Assembly (NCBI GenBank): GCA_963930775.1
Contig: OZ005695.1
Location: forward strand, 3,472,001 to 3,536,000
Source of the DNA: Cliona cf. orientalis
Taxonomy: Eukaryota > Porifera > Demospongiae > Clionaida > Clionaidae
DNA: 64,000 nt
Direction: 5' to 3'
Below the pieces are notes generated by a model that had not been told where the DNA came from, made no database searches, and saw nothing but the letters and a program-made list of their open reading frames with translations. Shown piece by piece: positions 1 through 12,700 of the stretch (positions are counted from its first letter, which is position 1; each line of letters begins with the position of its first letter). The position numbers and the translations under genes were made by a program.

Positions 1-1696
1 TAGAATTCCACAGTATGCCAAGTATCTTGCATTTGCCAGGCTCAGTGGGTGACTGTGTCCCTAGGACAGCTTGAGCGTAAGTCTTAGTCGAAGGATCAGT
101 GGAAACGGCTTGGCAGGATATGCCCTCTGCTTGATTGATCTTCAGTTGTAGTTCCTTTGAGTAAGTCAGGAACTTCCGCAGATTGAAGCCTCCACGTCTG
201 AAGAGCTTCTTAGCCTGCGTGAACAATTCAAACGCTTCTTTCTCAGAATTAGCACCAGAGACTACGTCATCAACGTAAGTAGAGTGCAATAGACGCTCAA
301 CCACTGACATGTGTGTTTCCATAAAGCTTTCAAGATGGAACTTGATGGTGGCATTCAATAGAAAGGGACTGGACAATACACTGAAAACGACTCTCGTAAA
401 CCAATAGATCTGGATCTTCGGATCTTCATCAGATGAACTGGAGAATATCACGATCCTTATCGTCGACCGAAATCATTGGAAAAGCCTTCTCAACATCAGC
501 AGTTAAGGCTACTCAGTATGATCAAAATCGTAGCAAAAGGTCAAGGATGAGCTGATTAAACTTCAGTCCCTTGTGCAGATATTCATTTAATGATGGTCCA
601 TCAGACTTGGCGGAGGCGTCATAGACGATACAGGGGTTTGTTGCGATTTTGTTTTGCTGCACAACTGCGTGATGTGGTAGGTAATGGGTTTGAGCAGGTG
701 GGGACTCCCCCTCGGGGACAGCTTCGATGATGCCCTTCTCTAGTTGGTCCCTGATGGTGCGGTCGTACTCTTTCAGTATTTCAAGATCTTGCCTGAGGCG
801 GCATAGCAGCCCTCGCAACCTTTGATACTCAATGAGTAATTATTGGGCAGAGGCTCATGGAATTCTTTCCATGGCAAGGATACCTGACAACGGCAATCGT
901 GGAAGATTACATGAGTGGTGAACTCATTGCAAGAGTTTTCTCTTCTGGTTGAATGCCCAGGGACTCAAGCTCCCAAAATGATCTGAGTTGCTCATTTAAA
1001 GTTTTAGGCTCTTGAGGCTGGGTGTCTACTCGAAGCACCTATGTAGTGGTTAGATTCACAGAACAAGTTACTGCGCCTCTCGCAGACATGGGTCCTGACA
1101 TAACCCAGCCAAGTTTTGTGTGGACGACTGTTGGGCCACCATCTATCTTGCAGATGCCCCCTGTCACTATTTCCCAATCCTATCAGCATGTCTACTTGTA
1201 GCTGCCTTCATCATCAGAATCGTTGGCCAAATCTAACCCAGATAAAGCTTGCTTTGCTGAATACAGGCAGTAATGGGTTGGCTCACAAGAGGTTCATAAA
1301 TTGTAGCGACAACGTATAATGAGAGTGGCATAAGGGGATAGCCCTTCAGACACATTATCACATCCACAATTGGGCATACCTTCGTTTGTTCCTTCTGAGA
1401 TCCAAACGTAGCTAACGATAACAGCTGTTCTCCCGATGACTCCAGTCTGAGGAGCTGCTGGGCACATTCAGTAAGGTAAAACTTCTGACTGCCACAACCC
1501 AGTAGGAGATGAATTTCAGCGAAGTTCTGAGGTTTCTGGGGATTCTGCATGATACCTCAAGCTGTATGTAGAGAACTGACTTCTGTTGACCAGAGCAGAG
1601 CGAATTGGTGGTCACACTGAGGGCATACGGTGCAACACTAGGATTGAGTCTGGGAGTGTTGGCGGCCTCTCCTGCCTGGGGACTTCTCTCCTGCAT
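1..1696 (-). pseudogene. pol: BEL/Pao pol (protease and reverse transcriptase), broken
   Basis: At 522-818 the minus strand reads a Pao RT N-terminal segment containing the family hallmarks HYLPHHAVV, VYDASAKS, GPSLNEYLHKG and FNQLILDLLLRF. Further down, the polymerase active-site box YVDD is encoded at 266-277, followed by the conserved FNLRKFLT-like stretch (about 160-180). The 900-1550 region matches the protease to linker part of the polyprotein, with LLLGCGSQK in place of the usual D-x-G-S-x protease motif. Reading frames change at least three times between 830 and 1700. The product would be the pol polyprotein that copies the element's RNA; it cannot be made from this copy. Confidence 0.85.
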
Positions 1697-1699
1697 GGT

Positions 1700-2860
1700 C
1701 TAAATTTCATAGATGGAGGTATGGTGCCTTCCCTTGCACTGCTGATGTCTGCTCATGGAATGACAAAGACGTCTGATATGGCCCTTTCGCACGTAATTAA
1801 AACGCCTTCCACTGTTTCTCAAGATCTGCTTTACCGTACTACAATCCTTGGTAGATGTGTTGCTGTTGGCAGTAACAAGAGAACCCCGCACTGGTCCCCG
1901 CCGCGCAAACACCTGATAGTAGAGTGGAGTGTCACCCTCTGTCATGAGTCCTTCATCCTTGACTATGGGATGTGGAGGGGTTGGACGCACGCTCTCTCGC
2001 AACTAACTCGTTTTCAAATAGCTTCATAGGTTAGTATCAGAGGATACATCTCAGCTCACAATCAGTCTCAGGTCTGGAGGGAGTTTCAAGAGGAGTAAAG
2101 ATGACAACATGGCTCCATATGAAGCGGCCTCGACTCCCAGAGACTTCAAATTCTGGATATGTGACTCGATGGTATCATAAAGATGACGTAACTCCTTCAG
2201 GTTGCTATCTGAAGTCATGGCCTTGGTGTTCAGAAGTGTCTCCATTTGTTTAGCTATTATTGTTTGTTTGTTTCCAAATCTTTTCTCCAGAATTTCGATT
2301 GCCTCTTTGTAATTGGCAGCAGATAATGTGAGACCGGCAATGGCGTCATAGGCAGAACGCTCAAGAAGCGACTACAGGTAGTTGAACTAATCAGCATCAC
2401 TTAAATCCTTGTTCTTGTGGACAGCAGATTCATAGAAATCTCAGAATGTCGACCATTTCATTAGATTTCCATTGAAATGGGGTAGTGTAATCTTCGGCAG
2501 TTTGACCTTGGCTCTGCCACGATCAACAGGTACAGCAGTAGTGGCTGGGACAGCAGCAGGTTTTGGAGTGGTTGCAGCATCAACTACTTCGTTGATGCGG
2601 GTCAACGCTTCATAGATCTTCTCCTTATTCTCATCAGATTGCTGGATTTCACTCTCCAATCCTTCTTCAGCCGTAAGTTGGACAATTTCCGAGTCAAGTT
2701 TGTTCAGAGTCTCCAACTTTTCATTCAGAGTCAACTTCAGTTGAGCTATCCTATCTCGAACTGGAGCTTCACTGTTCAAGGTCATGGAAATTTCTCCCAG
2801 TGAACGAGTGACTTCGCTCTGTGGCCAGCTCTTACGTGAGAGTGCTGCAACAGGTTCCAT
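1700..2860 (-). pseudogene. gag: BEL/Pao gag, broken
   Basis: The first gag block (2441-2860) starts at a Met codon. It has a heptad-rich helical N-terminus and the Pao/DUF1759 signature KLPKITLPHFNGN...WSTF, a hallmark of this gag family. A second block (2051-2245) continues the same family (HLYDTIESHIQNLKSLG, LLLLKLPPDLRLI). A third (1700-2002) contains a decayed zinc knuckle of the form FNYVRKGHIRRLCHS, where the first Cys has become Tyr. Stops and frameshifts separate the blocks near 2246-2440 and 2003-2050. Gag would form the particle that packages the element's RNA. Confidence 0.8.
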
Positions 2861-2916
2861 TTCAGCAAGTGTACTTTAACTAGAGTGATCGCGATAGGTA
2901 TGTTTCGTAATTTTGA

Positions 2917-2934
2917 ATCCGGCTCAAAGGACCA
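2917..2934 (-). other. primer-binding-site-like motif of the BEL/Pao element
   Basis: The minus strand reads TGGTCCTTTGAGCCGGAT directly upstream of gag. It begins with TGG, complementary to a tRNA CCA end. The abutting bases (from 2935) start the putative 5' LTR. Position and form fit a tRNA primer site; the primer tRNA was not identified. Confidence 0.55.
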
Positions 2935-3400
2935 TGACCATGTCAAGTATTTAGTCTAGTTTTCACTCTCTTTCTCTCCACGCCCTAGTCAGTCACAAAA
3001 ACCCCGATCAAAACAGATTCACGACTGTCACTGCTCACTGTAATTAACTCAAAAGAACTGCATGGCATGGCACATGACATCACAAGAAATTCATGTGACG
3101 CATACAAAATGAGCGAGAGTGATACAATAGCAATAGTGACAACAGTACTGCAGTTACATCATAAATCATAACAATAACATAATAATAAGAGTCCAGTTCA
3201 CCACAATACCCATTCACACTAATTGACTACTTTGGTATCATAGTTTATAATCAATCTCAGCGATTATACTAACTGCATGAGCAAACAGAGTTAAGTCATA
3301 TTTTTAATTGATTGATATAAAGACACAACGTCACGACAGCTATTCACACAAAACTGGCAGAAAAACTTTATAAATACGTATCAAATTCTGATTAAATATT
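2935..3400 (-). repeat. probable 5' LTR of the BEL/Pao element (right boundary unresolved)
   Basis: Non-coding, AT-rich sequence adjacent to the primer-site motif, where the 5' LTR must lie. The inner end reads ...CA on the minus strand next to the TGG. The second LTR is outside the window, so length and outer edge cannot be confirmed. It ends close to the stop codon of the Death-domain exon at 3422. Confidence 0.4.
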
Positions 3401-3421
3401 GAGGTTGTTGAAACTGTTAAG

Positions 3422-3711
3422 CTATAACTCTCCCAGGTTGGCCCTTAGGAGTGCAGCTCGTAATAACTCCTTGCTGGCATACCCTGTACTGCCACGCTTA
3501 TCTCCAGGGGCCCACAGCAACCACTGACTCAGCATTTCTCTGAGGTAGCTCTTGGGTGGAGACTGCAGTAGTAGAATTGGATTACTTTGAATATTGCCCA
3601 TTTCAGCTTCACTGAAGCCAATAGCTCTCCCAATATCCCTCCATTTGTAAGCTCTCCCCTCAAGTTTTTCGTACATCCATCTATGGTCCTTGTCCTTCAG
3701 TGGAGTTCCAC
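3422..3711 (-). CDS. exon: terminal Death domain
   Basis: 290 nt ending in TAG at 3422-3424. It has the death-fold pattern W-R-D-I-G-R-A-I-GFSEAEMGNI, then SPPKSYLREMLSQWLLWAPG and KELLRAALLRANLGEL. These are the six-helix core and typical C-terminal helices of sponge and DAPK-type Death domains, which form homotypic contacts in cell-death and immune signalling. The acceptor AAAATAG at 3712-3718 joins in phase with the Pro-rich exon. Confidence 0.88.
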
Positions 3712-6700
3712 CTATTTTTAAAGAATTAAGAATGTGCATAATCATGATACTACTTAATAAGTAGCTAGCTCCACTACTCTGTTAGTAACAGAGTTACATG
3801 TACACTAAAACTATACCTGTAGGAGGTGGTGGAGATGATATTTCAGGAACAATGTCATGACCATGTACATCCTGTATAGAGGAGGTGGTACAATGAGCAG
3901 GCAGTACAGTATGATCAGCAATGCATGTGTATTCATATAGTATACTATACCTCATCAAACCAGCATCTGTGTTTGTCCTTTAGCTTGAGATCGAGAGGAT
4001 ATTTCAGACATTTTCCATAATATCCACTTTCACTTTTCTTGACAATCATGAGGTGACCAGTATGCGAGGCCGCAGAGCAGGTGAACGCTATGTTAAAAGG
4101 TTGCTTTGTGGGATTTGGTGGCAATTTGAAAGGCTGATACTTCATTTTGGAAATAACATTCTCAAGAGTTTCGACTACTGTTTGATGTACTGTGAAACAA
4201 ATGAAAGCTAGAGAACGATCACTTTTTGTATCTGGGTAATGTTGTATTTGAACTTCAATGTGTTGCGGTCGAGAGATGAGTGTGACAAAGAAAGCTCCAT
4301 CGACAACAAATCTCAATTTATTTCGCTGCACTTGATTATTGCATAACTTCCATTGAGGTGATGTGGTGCTTTGATGACTGATAAAGTGAGCAATACTAGC
4401 ACTGAATACCCCAAACGGCACAAACCCCATCTCAAAGTGAATGAACATAGGAATTGCACGTTCCAAATTTGGTGATGTTGGACAGGCAAGCTCTTCTTCT
4501 GAGGCATGCTTCAGTACAGCTGGCATGATGAACTTTGGCTCAGGCTCTCGCTCACTGGAGAAAGCTACTTCCTCGTCTTGCTTCACCTCTGCCAAAATGT
4601 TGTGGTGTTTTAGAACGTCGACTAGCTGATTCAGCTTCAGAAGACTGCTTTGGGGATGATCTGTTGTATCCTGGATGTGTGATAAAGTGAAGATCCCTTT
4701 CTGTTGAAACTCATAAACTTGTCTTGGATTCAGAGCTCTATTTCCATGTTTGAATTTGTCGATAATGAGCTTGCTGATGCTGTCAAAGATGACCTGGGGA
4801 TTGCAAATGACCGTATCTTCCATTGAAGGAATATTGGAGTAGTGCATCAGGCTGCCTATGTTATGATGAAAGAACCAAATGGCTTCTTGAATTGGAGAGG
4901 TCATGGAAAGCTGCTTGGCGATCTCTTCACACTGAGCAAGGCTAACTATAGGCTTGTTGAGGAGATGAAGGACTATCCTAAACATGAGCCAAGATACTGG
5001 AATCGGAGTCGCTGGGAAGAAGCTTTTTATTATTCCTTCGATATCTCTGCGGATGTCTGACATCTCAGATTCATCTGTACCAAACATGTTATCAACTGTG
5101 GTCACCATGTTTCCATGCAAAGATTTGAGCAGAAGACCTTCTTGATGTAGTTTAGTTTCCTTAAAGTGTTCTTCCATTGTATTTTCGATTTTGGAAATTT
5201 GACTCTCTGTGACATGATCCTTGTACGTACCAAAAAGTAGAGCATGACTTGAAGCTCGTGGCTTTGCTTCTCTCCCTGCTCTCTGTTGGCTACTGAAACA
5301 GGTAATGCTTGCTAGACACTGATAAAGAACTTCTTCAATGCAGTATGAACTCTCAAGTGTAGTTTCATGTTCACTTTCTGCAGCGTGGAATCGTATTGGA
5401 TATTTCTTTCCTAATTCTTGGTCGAGTCGAAAGAAGAGAAGGTATAGAGCTGGGCCAAAGGTGAGGGCTGGTAGCACATCTAAAAAGGCTGGCTGACCAC
5501 CGACATCTGTCATATTGATCATCGTTAGATCTTCAAGTAGTCGCTTGAGATCTTCTGGACTGTCAGATTGAAGAATTGTGGTTAGCTTTTTGAAGGCATT
5601 ATTGATTTCAGATTTCTCTGTATCCGATAGTTTCATTAGAGTTTGTTCACTTTCATCATTTGATTGGTCGTCTTGTTTCATTGTGGGGTCGTTTGTTGAT
5701 GTTGGAATGATAGCGAGATCACTAGGATCAGGTGCTGGCTCACTGCTAGTTGCTAAAGTGGTACTCGTACGTCCTCTAGAGATTAGTTGGTAGAATAGCT
5801 GAGCAATATAGCTGAGATCCTCTTCATCATACATGCCTAATTGTGTGCCCTCCTTCGATCTCTTCACAGACCACCACTGTGATCCTACAATAGCTGCTGG
5901 TTTGCTCGTCAGTTTTTTGATGATGACATCATTCGTTTCCGCTACCCCAGTGCTTATTATTGGCCCATCAACCTGACTGAGGTTGACGATCTCCTTTATT
6001 AACCGACGGCGAGTTGATGTCTTTCCAGAACGAGGAGGGCCAAAAAAGAGAAATTTTAGGTATCGTAAAGTTAGGCTTAGGCCTCCTTGGAGTGCTTGCT
6101 CATAGGCTTCATAGTGCTTCATACTTAGTATACCTATGAGTTCATAAAATACGTACCGTGTACTGAGTTTATTCCAGTGGAAAGCCAGCTTAAAGATATA
6201 CAATGACAGATTTTAATTTTAATACAATTTTCTGGTGAAGGTTATCACACGCTCCATTATGAAAAGTCCTAGAATGTGAACTTTCTTGCACTAATTAAAT
6301 CTAGTGCTTAATTGGTTTAAATAATATGGTTCTTGATGTACATGTATATACATGTGTGATGATATCACATAGCGGTTAATTCAATTTTCACAGATAGGCA
6401 GGCGATCTTTGCCATTAAATCTTGCTGACACAACAGTGAGATGCATCTAGTAAAAAGATCTGGATCCAAGTATGCAAGTGTGTTCGCAGGCAAAATTAAG
6501 GGGATTGCTTGATTGATCGCATGATCGTTTGCGCTGCACATTTCAGACATTGCTGCAATCCGATCAGCTTGAAATGACACTTACTGCTTAAAAAGCCTGA
6601 CAGTAGCCATTATAATTTGTGACCATCTCTGAGAAAACCTGGCATATGGGATTTTTTTGTGAAAGTTGAGTTTTATGTCTGGTTGATAAGCTCTACCATA

Positions 6701-9700
6701 GAGCTAACCTGCGTTAAAGTTTCAGACCAACTGTGCGCTTTGTTGTGGAGATAAAACACTTTGTTTGCAATTGCGCCACACCCACAATAATCGAGAAATT
6801 ACGGTTCAAAGGCGTTGCTATGCACGTGTATGGTATTTCAGCATACTATGCGTGATCTGGAAATCAATTAAATGGACCTGGTCGGAGCCGTTCGAAATGA
6901 ACGTAAAGATCGAGCAAGAGTTGAATTTCATTGTTGATAACGGCAGCCGATTGTTCTTTGATGCCCAAGAAGCTAAAAAAAGGTGAGCGAATGTACAGTA
7001 GTTCAATGAATCTAGCTGTATCTAGATGGAGAATTCTAATTAGCGCCTATAGCAACGGGCTCCATGTATGGCAGCTGTACAGACTAGGTAGGTCGAAATG
7101 AAGGCTTATTTCATCTTTGTAACTAACGGTTAGCCTACGTAGATGACGGCAAAGGTTATATTAGAAAGGTTCTTTGGCATGAATACAACAAAACTCAACT
7201 TTGACATTTTTCAACTTGAGGTACTAAAACGTGCATTGCGCGAATAGCTTGCGGATACATATGCCGGGTTTTATCAGATACGGTCACATTTTGACTAGCT
7301 CGAAAAGGTCCATGCAAGTCAAAATCACGAGTTATGTTCAAGCACCCATAGGTGCTTATACCAGGGACATATACAAAATGTGCCTAATAGCGAGTGCATT
7401 GATCAGCAAAATCATGTATTAGCAAAATGTGCCTAATACAGTAGCGGTCAATAAAATGGTGACATTTTCGTTCCGTTCCACTCATTTTCAACCGAAACAG
7501 AACACCCGTTTCTGTCCTTAGACAACAACAATTACTCCAGATATGCATGCGCAACGCAATTGTTAAACGTATGTATGCACATACTATTATTAGTGGTGCT
7601 GGGTGTGGCCGGCCAGCTGTACGGTCACTACTCAACAGCTATCAAAAGTTGCACTTGTCAAAAGGTCAAACATCCAACATAAAGAGCGTGGCTTGCCAGC
7701 TATCAGTCAATTGATTCACTTTACCAATCGTCAAGGAAGATCAGAGAGATGACATACCATACTTACACACTTGTAGACCCTGCAAAAGGCAAGAATTATC
7801 CTTCTGTCTTGTCAGCTGGCCTCATGAGGAAATAAACTCTCCACAGTCCAGGTCAAGAAGATTGTCTCTCCCAGTCCAGCTGATCTAATACCAGACACAT
7901 TCTGTAAAGTCAAGGGGCTAGAAGAGCACCTGCGCAAGGTTGTAGCTTCGGGGACTCAGGCAGAAGTGAAGGCTAAGCTGGGTGAGTTGGAGGGAGGTGA
8001 GGATGCTATTGCCAAATCACCACCAGGAAAGAAAGCTTGCACTAGGAAGGAAATAGCACAAAAGAAAGGAAAGGGAAAAGAGAATAAGACATCACAGTCA
8101 ACAAAGAACAGATTGAACAAACAAGCAGGAAGAATCCTCATAGTTGCATGGTGCTCAGCCTCCTAACCAGCCAAAGCTGCCAGGATATCACAGATTCTCC
8201 TAACAAAGGAACACAGCTTATAACTTCAGAGAATCCAAACTAACAAACACAGTCTCATGACCAGCCATCAGCATCAGTTTCAGCAGATCAGCAAAGAGAA
8301 GTGATACAGCCTCAAGACCACCTGCCTACCTCTACAATAAACACAGAAGGAAAAATCACAGTCTGACGAGCTGTCAATCTCCACTGATCAGCTACCAGCC
8401 ACAGCAGAGCAGCAGCCATCCACCTCCAGAGGTCAACAAAAGGAGCCATCCCACCGTAGCCAGCCACAGCAGAGCAACAGGCCATCCACATCAGATCAAC
8501 AAATAGAACTAACACTATCTCAGCCAGCCAGAGCAGAGCAACAGCTGTCAACCCCATAGGACCGACAAATACAGTCTCATGTTGCTCTCCCTCCATTGGA
8601 ATATGACATGGAAGACCTGATAGATGATCATCCTGATGCTATGTCCCCCTATGAGAACATGGGATATGATGCTGGTAAGACTTTTTGGTTTGTATCACAA
8701 TTTTAATATTAAATGTTAATTTATAGGTGATTAATATAAAATTTAATGTTTACAGGTGCAATTGAGGTGCCATATATTTCCCCTGGTGAGAACATGAAAG
8801 ATTATGACGCTGGTAAGATGCCATTTTGTATTGAGCAGATTCAAGCCTCTCGCTGCACTTGACTGTTGATAGTGTCTGTGCTAGTAGGTAGGTTAAAGAT
8901 TTGGAAGGTGACGTTATCAAGCTGAGAGTAGAAGGTACGTTGGTGTGCTACAGTTGCGTAATTTGTGCACCCATATTATTTTATATCTTTGTCTTAACAT
9001 ATAAATATATCTAGATACCGAGGAAGCCAGGAAAATATAGTATACAGCTGTTGGAGGAACAAGTGGCCGAATTAGAATCAGCTCTGCTCCAAGTACAGGC
9101 CAACTCAGTATCTGGCCCATCTCTGATTCCACCAAGAGGTCTACCTTCATCCCCAAAACAGATGGTTTCAGTGGATGTTTCCATGTCCCACAAGCAGCTT
9201 CAAACCAACACTCCCAAACCACCAAATCACCCACCACCATTGCTCCACCAAAACCAAACACCCTCTAGGCTGCTACCTCGACTTCCCTACTCCATCAGCA
9301 ATTTAACTGCCCTCCACCATTACTGATTAATGCAATTACACCCCACTGCCACCACAACACCCTGCTCCTCAGCTGACGCAGTACCCTCAGCAGCCATTCC
9401 ACCCTCCCCCTCAGCTGCCACCCCACCCTAGCTCCTTCTCAGCTACGTCTCCTTCAGTCAGCATCATCGTCTTGAGGTCGTAAAAAGCCAGCCATTGCTG
9501 GAAAATTGCCCTCTTTGGTGATTAATAAGAGCTCCCTCCTACCTGTGAACACCATCATCAATAAAATTAACATGGAGATGTGGTGGGAAAGGATGGTCAA
9601 ATAAGAAGTATGGCATTAGCACTTGCAAGAGATGCTTTCTTTGGAGAAGAGGTGATGACACAATGTACTGCTCAAGGCTGGGATGACATACCTGGGCTAC

Positions 9701-12700
9701 CACACAAAGTTGATGGAACTCAAGGACAAACTGTGCAAACTCTGCCAGTCCGAGCTACTGGAACAACACCCCAGCTTTTGAAGAGCAGTGGTACAACTGC
9801 AGCCAAGCTTGTAAACGGCTAAGAGCATCGCATGCAGAAATCAAAGAATAAGAGACTCTGAGAAGTAACATTCATAAATACATAAAAATGTAGTTACCAT
9901 AAGCTGCATATTAACTATATCAAGTTGAAAACTTTATTAAATATTTTTCAAGAACATACATTGTGGCACAATAATATATTACATTATGTACCGTATTTCT
10001 TCTGAAAATTCGGCCCTTCTAATTTTTCGGCACCCTTTACCGAATGATTGAAACTAATTTTTGGCAAAGGTCCTCATGTGTATATACTTTAAACAGGAAT
10101 AGAATGCTCACGCAGACAGAATGTTGAAATATTAGCCTCTAAAAATTTGGCGAAGCTAAAGCAATATTATTATTTTCATGCCAATTTTTAGAAGAGATAC
10201 GATACCCATCACTGCTCCCGCAAGTTCTATTATGCATGGAATTGCTTTATTTAAGTGGTTGATGTACTTGTTACACTTCTCTACAGTTACTGTTTCCCAG
10301 AATCTTACAATTCTGTCGATTAACTCCTGCTTTATTGTTGGCTTTACTTTCCTTCTTATGAATTCTTTCATCTTATGCCAGTGATTCTCAATGGGGTTCA
10401 GATCTAGTGACTCAGCTGGAATTTTCCACCAATTGATTCCTGATGAAGTCTTGGACATGATGTGACGTATGCTTAGGATCATTATCCTGCATGAACTTGT
10501 GATGGGTGGGATACTTGGCTTCGATGAAGGGGACCAACATTATTTCTAGGATTTCTATGAACAAGAACAAATCCATTATCCCCTCAAAAACACAGATACC
10601 AGTCTGTCCTTCCTTGGTTATCCCTCCCCAGATGTGGACTTTCACTGGATGTTTAGCCCTGGATGGTACAAGCAACACGACATAAATGTCTATTCTGCGT
10701 GCATAATGCCAGGGCTGCCATAAATTCGGATTTTGTCCGAATATTCGGATTTTCATAGCTGTTTGTGAGGTACTCGGACGGATTTAACAGATCTGGTCAA
10801 AATATTCGGATTTCCAGCTTCTGCTACTTCTACTCTATCAGTATAGATCGACTGAGCCACATTTTCGCTGCTAAAGGGTTAACTAATCTCGATATCCATG
10901 GGTTAATTTTTGTTTGCCACGTGGACAATCTGAGTCAGCAGTTTAGTACATACATAGTACAATACAGTGGCCCTGACAGCTAGCGGTGAACGTCATGTCT
11001 GAACACGGGACAGGTGAAGCCTCCTGCTCTTCCAGCAGCAGCAGTTGCGACCCCAGTACCAGCAGCAGTGATCGTGAAAGTGAACCCGTTCAAAAAAAGC
11101 CAAGGTATACTTGTACTTTTCATCCTGAGTCAAACACGTATGATTGGGCAAGAGTATCTCGAAAGGGCCCTTCATTTGCGTTTTGTAGCCTTTGCAAGCG
11201 AGATATTTCTGTTGCATATGGGGGGCAGAAAGACTTGAGGAGGCATGAAGCGACCACTCCTCACACGTCTGCTAGTACGGCTGTTCGTACATCAACAAGC
11301 CTGAGAAATTATGTTAGTTCAGTTCCAGGCCCTATAGAAGGGACCAGGCTGTAGTAAAAGCAGAGGTGAAATTCAGCTACTTCATAGGAGAACATCACCT
11401 TGCTTTGGCAGTTGCTGATCATTGTTCTAAGCTTTTTTCTAGCATGTTTCCGGATTCAGAGATTGCAAGAGCATTTAAGTGTGGCCGAACTAAAGCTACT
11501 GCAACAGTAAAGGTGATAGCTCAGGATATGATCAAGAATGTATTGGAGAGAATCAGCGACTCAAAATTTTTTAGCATTCAGATGGACGAAAGCACCGACA
11601 TCACTGTTTATCAACAAATGGGTATAATGCTGCGCTACTTTGACGATGTGGATGGCAAAGTATGTTGTGTATTTTACAAGCTAGAACCCGTCATTAGTGC
11701 AGATGCTGAGGGAATTTTTGCAGCAATTGATCGAAATTTTGATGACTCGGGTACAATTTGTTATGCCAATTTGGTGGGAATGGGATCTGATGGATGCAAT
11801 GTGATGCTTGGGTCACGAAATTCTGTTATGACTCGTCTTAGGACCAAGCAGCCATCTTTAGTTTTTTTTCCATTGCAACTGTCATGTTGCTGCTTTTATA
11901 GCCAATCATGCCTGCTGTAAGCTTCCAGATTACTTGGATGATATTACCATTCAAATATGGTACTACTTTCACAAAAGCCCTAAAAGGCAAAGGTCATTTG
12001 AAAATTATCAGGTCTTTACCGAGTGTAAGCCTCACAAGCTGCTTAAAGCTTCTCAAACTCGATGGCTAAGCTTGGAGGCATGTGTGAATTGCTTACTAGA
12101 GCAATATGAAGCACTATTATCATATTTTCGGAGCACAGATGAGGAATCAGCTACTGTTACTCGGATAATAGAAGCACTAGAGACTCCTATAACAAAGGCA
12201 TACCTAATGTTTCTTAGTGATTCTTTACCCATAATCAATATCTTTAATAAGATCATGCAGCAGCAGTCTCCAACTGTACACTTTCTACATCAAGAAATTA
12301 CAGCTTTTGTGAAGAAGCTTCTACTTCGGTTCATGCATCCACGTGCTATTCAGGGTAGCAATGCTGATATTAGCAAAATCAATGTGAAGGACTCGAGCAA
12401 ATACAAACAGCTATTTGAGGTTTTTATTGGTGATCAAGCTAATACCTATGTGGAGGAGTGTGATGATCTGTCTACAAATGATGTAAAACTGTTTCGGGAG
12501 AATTGTAAAATGTTTTGGATTGCAGCTGCTGAATATGCCATCAAAAAATTGCCTTTCAATAACAAATTGCTGGGTACTATTTCTTGGATGCTGCCTTTAA
12601 AGCAAGATTTGGAATTAGAGAATCAAGTACTTGGCGTTGCTGCTGACTTACCCCAGGTTATTCCAGTGGAACAAAAATCTGCTCTCAGAGAGGAGTTTAT

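Larger units (their letters stand above)
1..2934 (-). mobile_element. BEL/Pao LTR retrotransposon, 5' portion, degenerate
   Basis: Reading the minus strand from 2934 down to the window edge gives, in order, a primer-binding-site-like motif, gag, a CCHC-type knuckle remnant, a protease region and reverse transcriptase. This is the order of BEL/Pao elements. The element is truncated by the left edge, so RNase H, integrase and the 3' LTR are not visible. Several frameshifts and stops separate the pieces, so it is a dead copy. It lies immediately downstream of, and on the same strand as, the ROC-COR-Death gene. Confidence 0.85.

Noticed and set aside
4441-5793. Plus-strand ORFs across the ROC-COR exon
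   Set aside because: Antisense shadows of the GTPase exon.
6134-6203. Extension of the ROC-COR reading frame to an upstream Met
   Set aside because: The acceptor CTCATAG at 6134-6140 fits the phase of the upstream linker exon exactly, so this stretch is best read as intron.
10178-10384. Plus-strand ORF opposite the Tc1 transposase
   Set aside because: Antisense shadow of the conserved transposase C-terminus.
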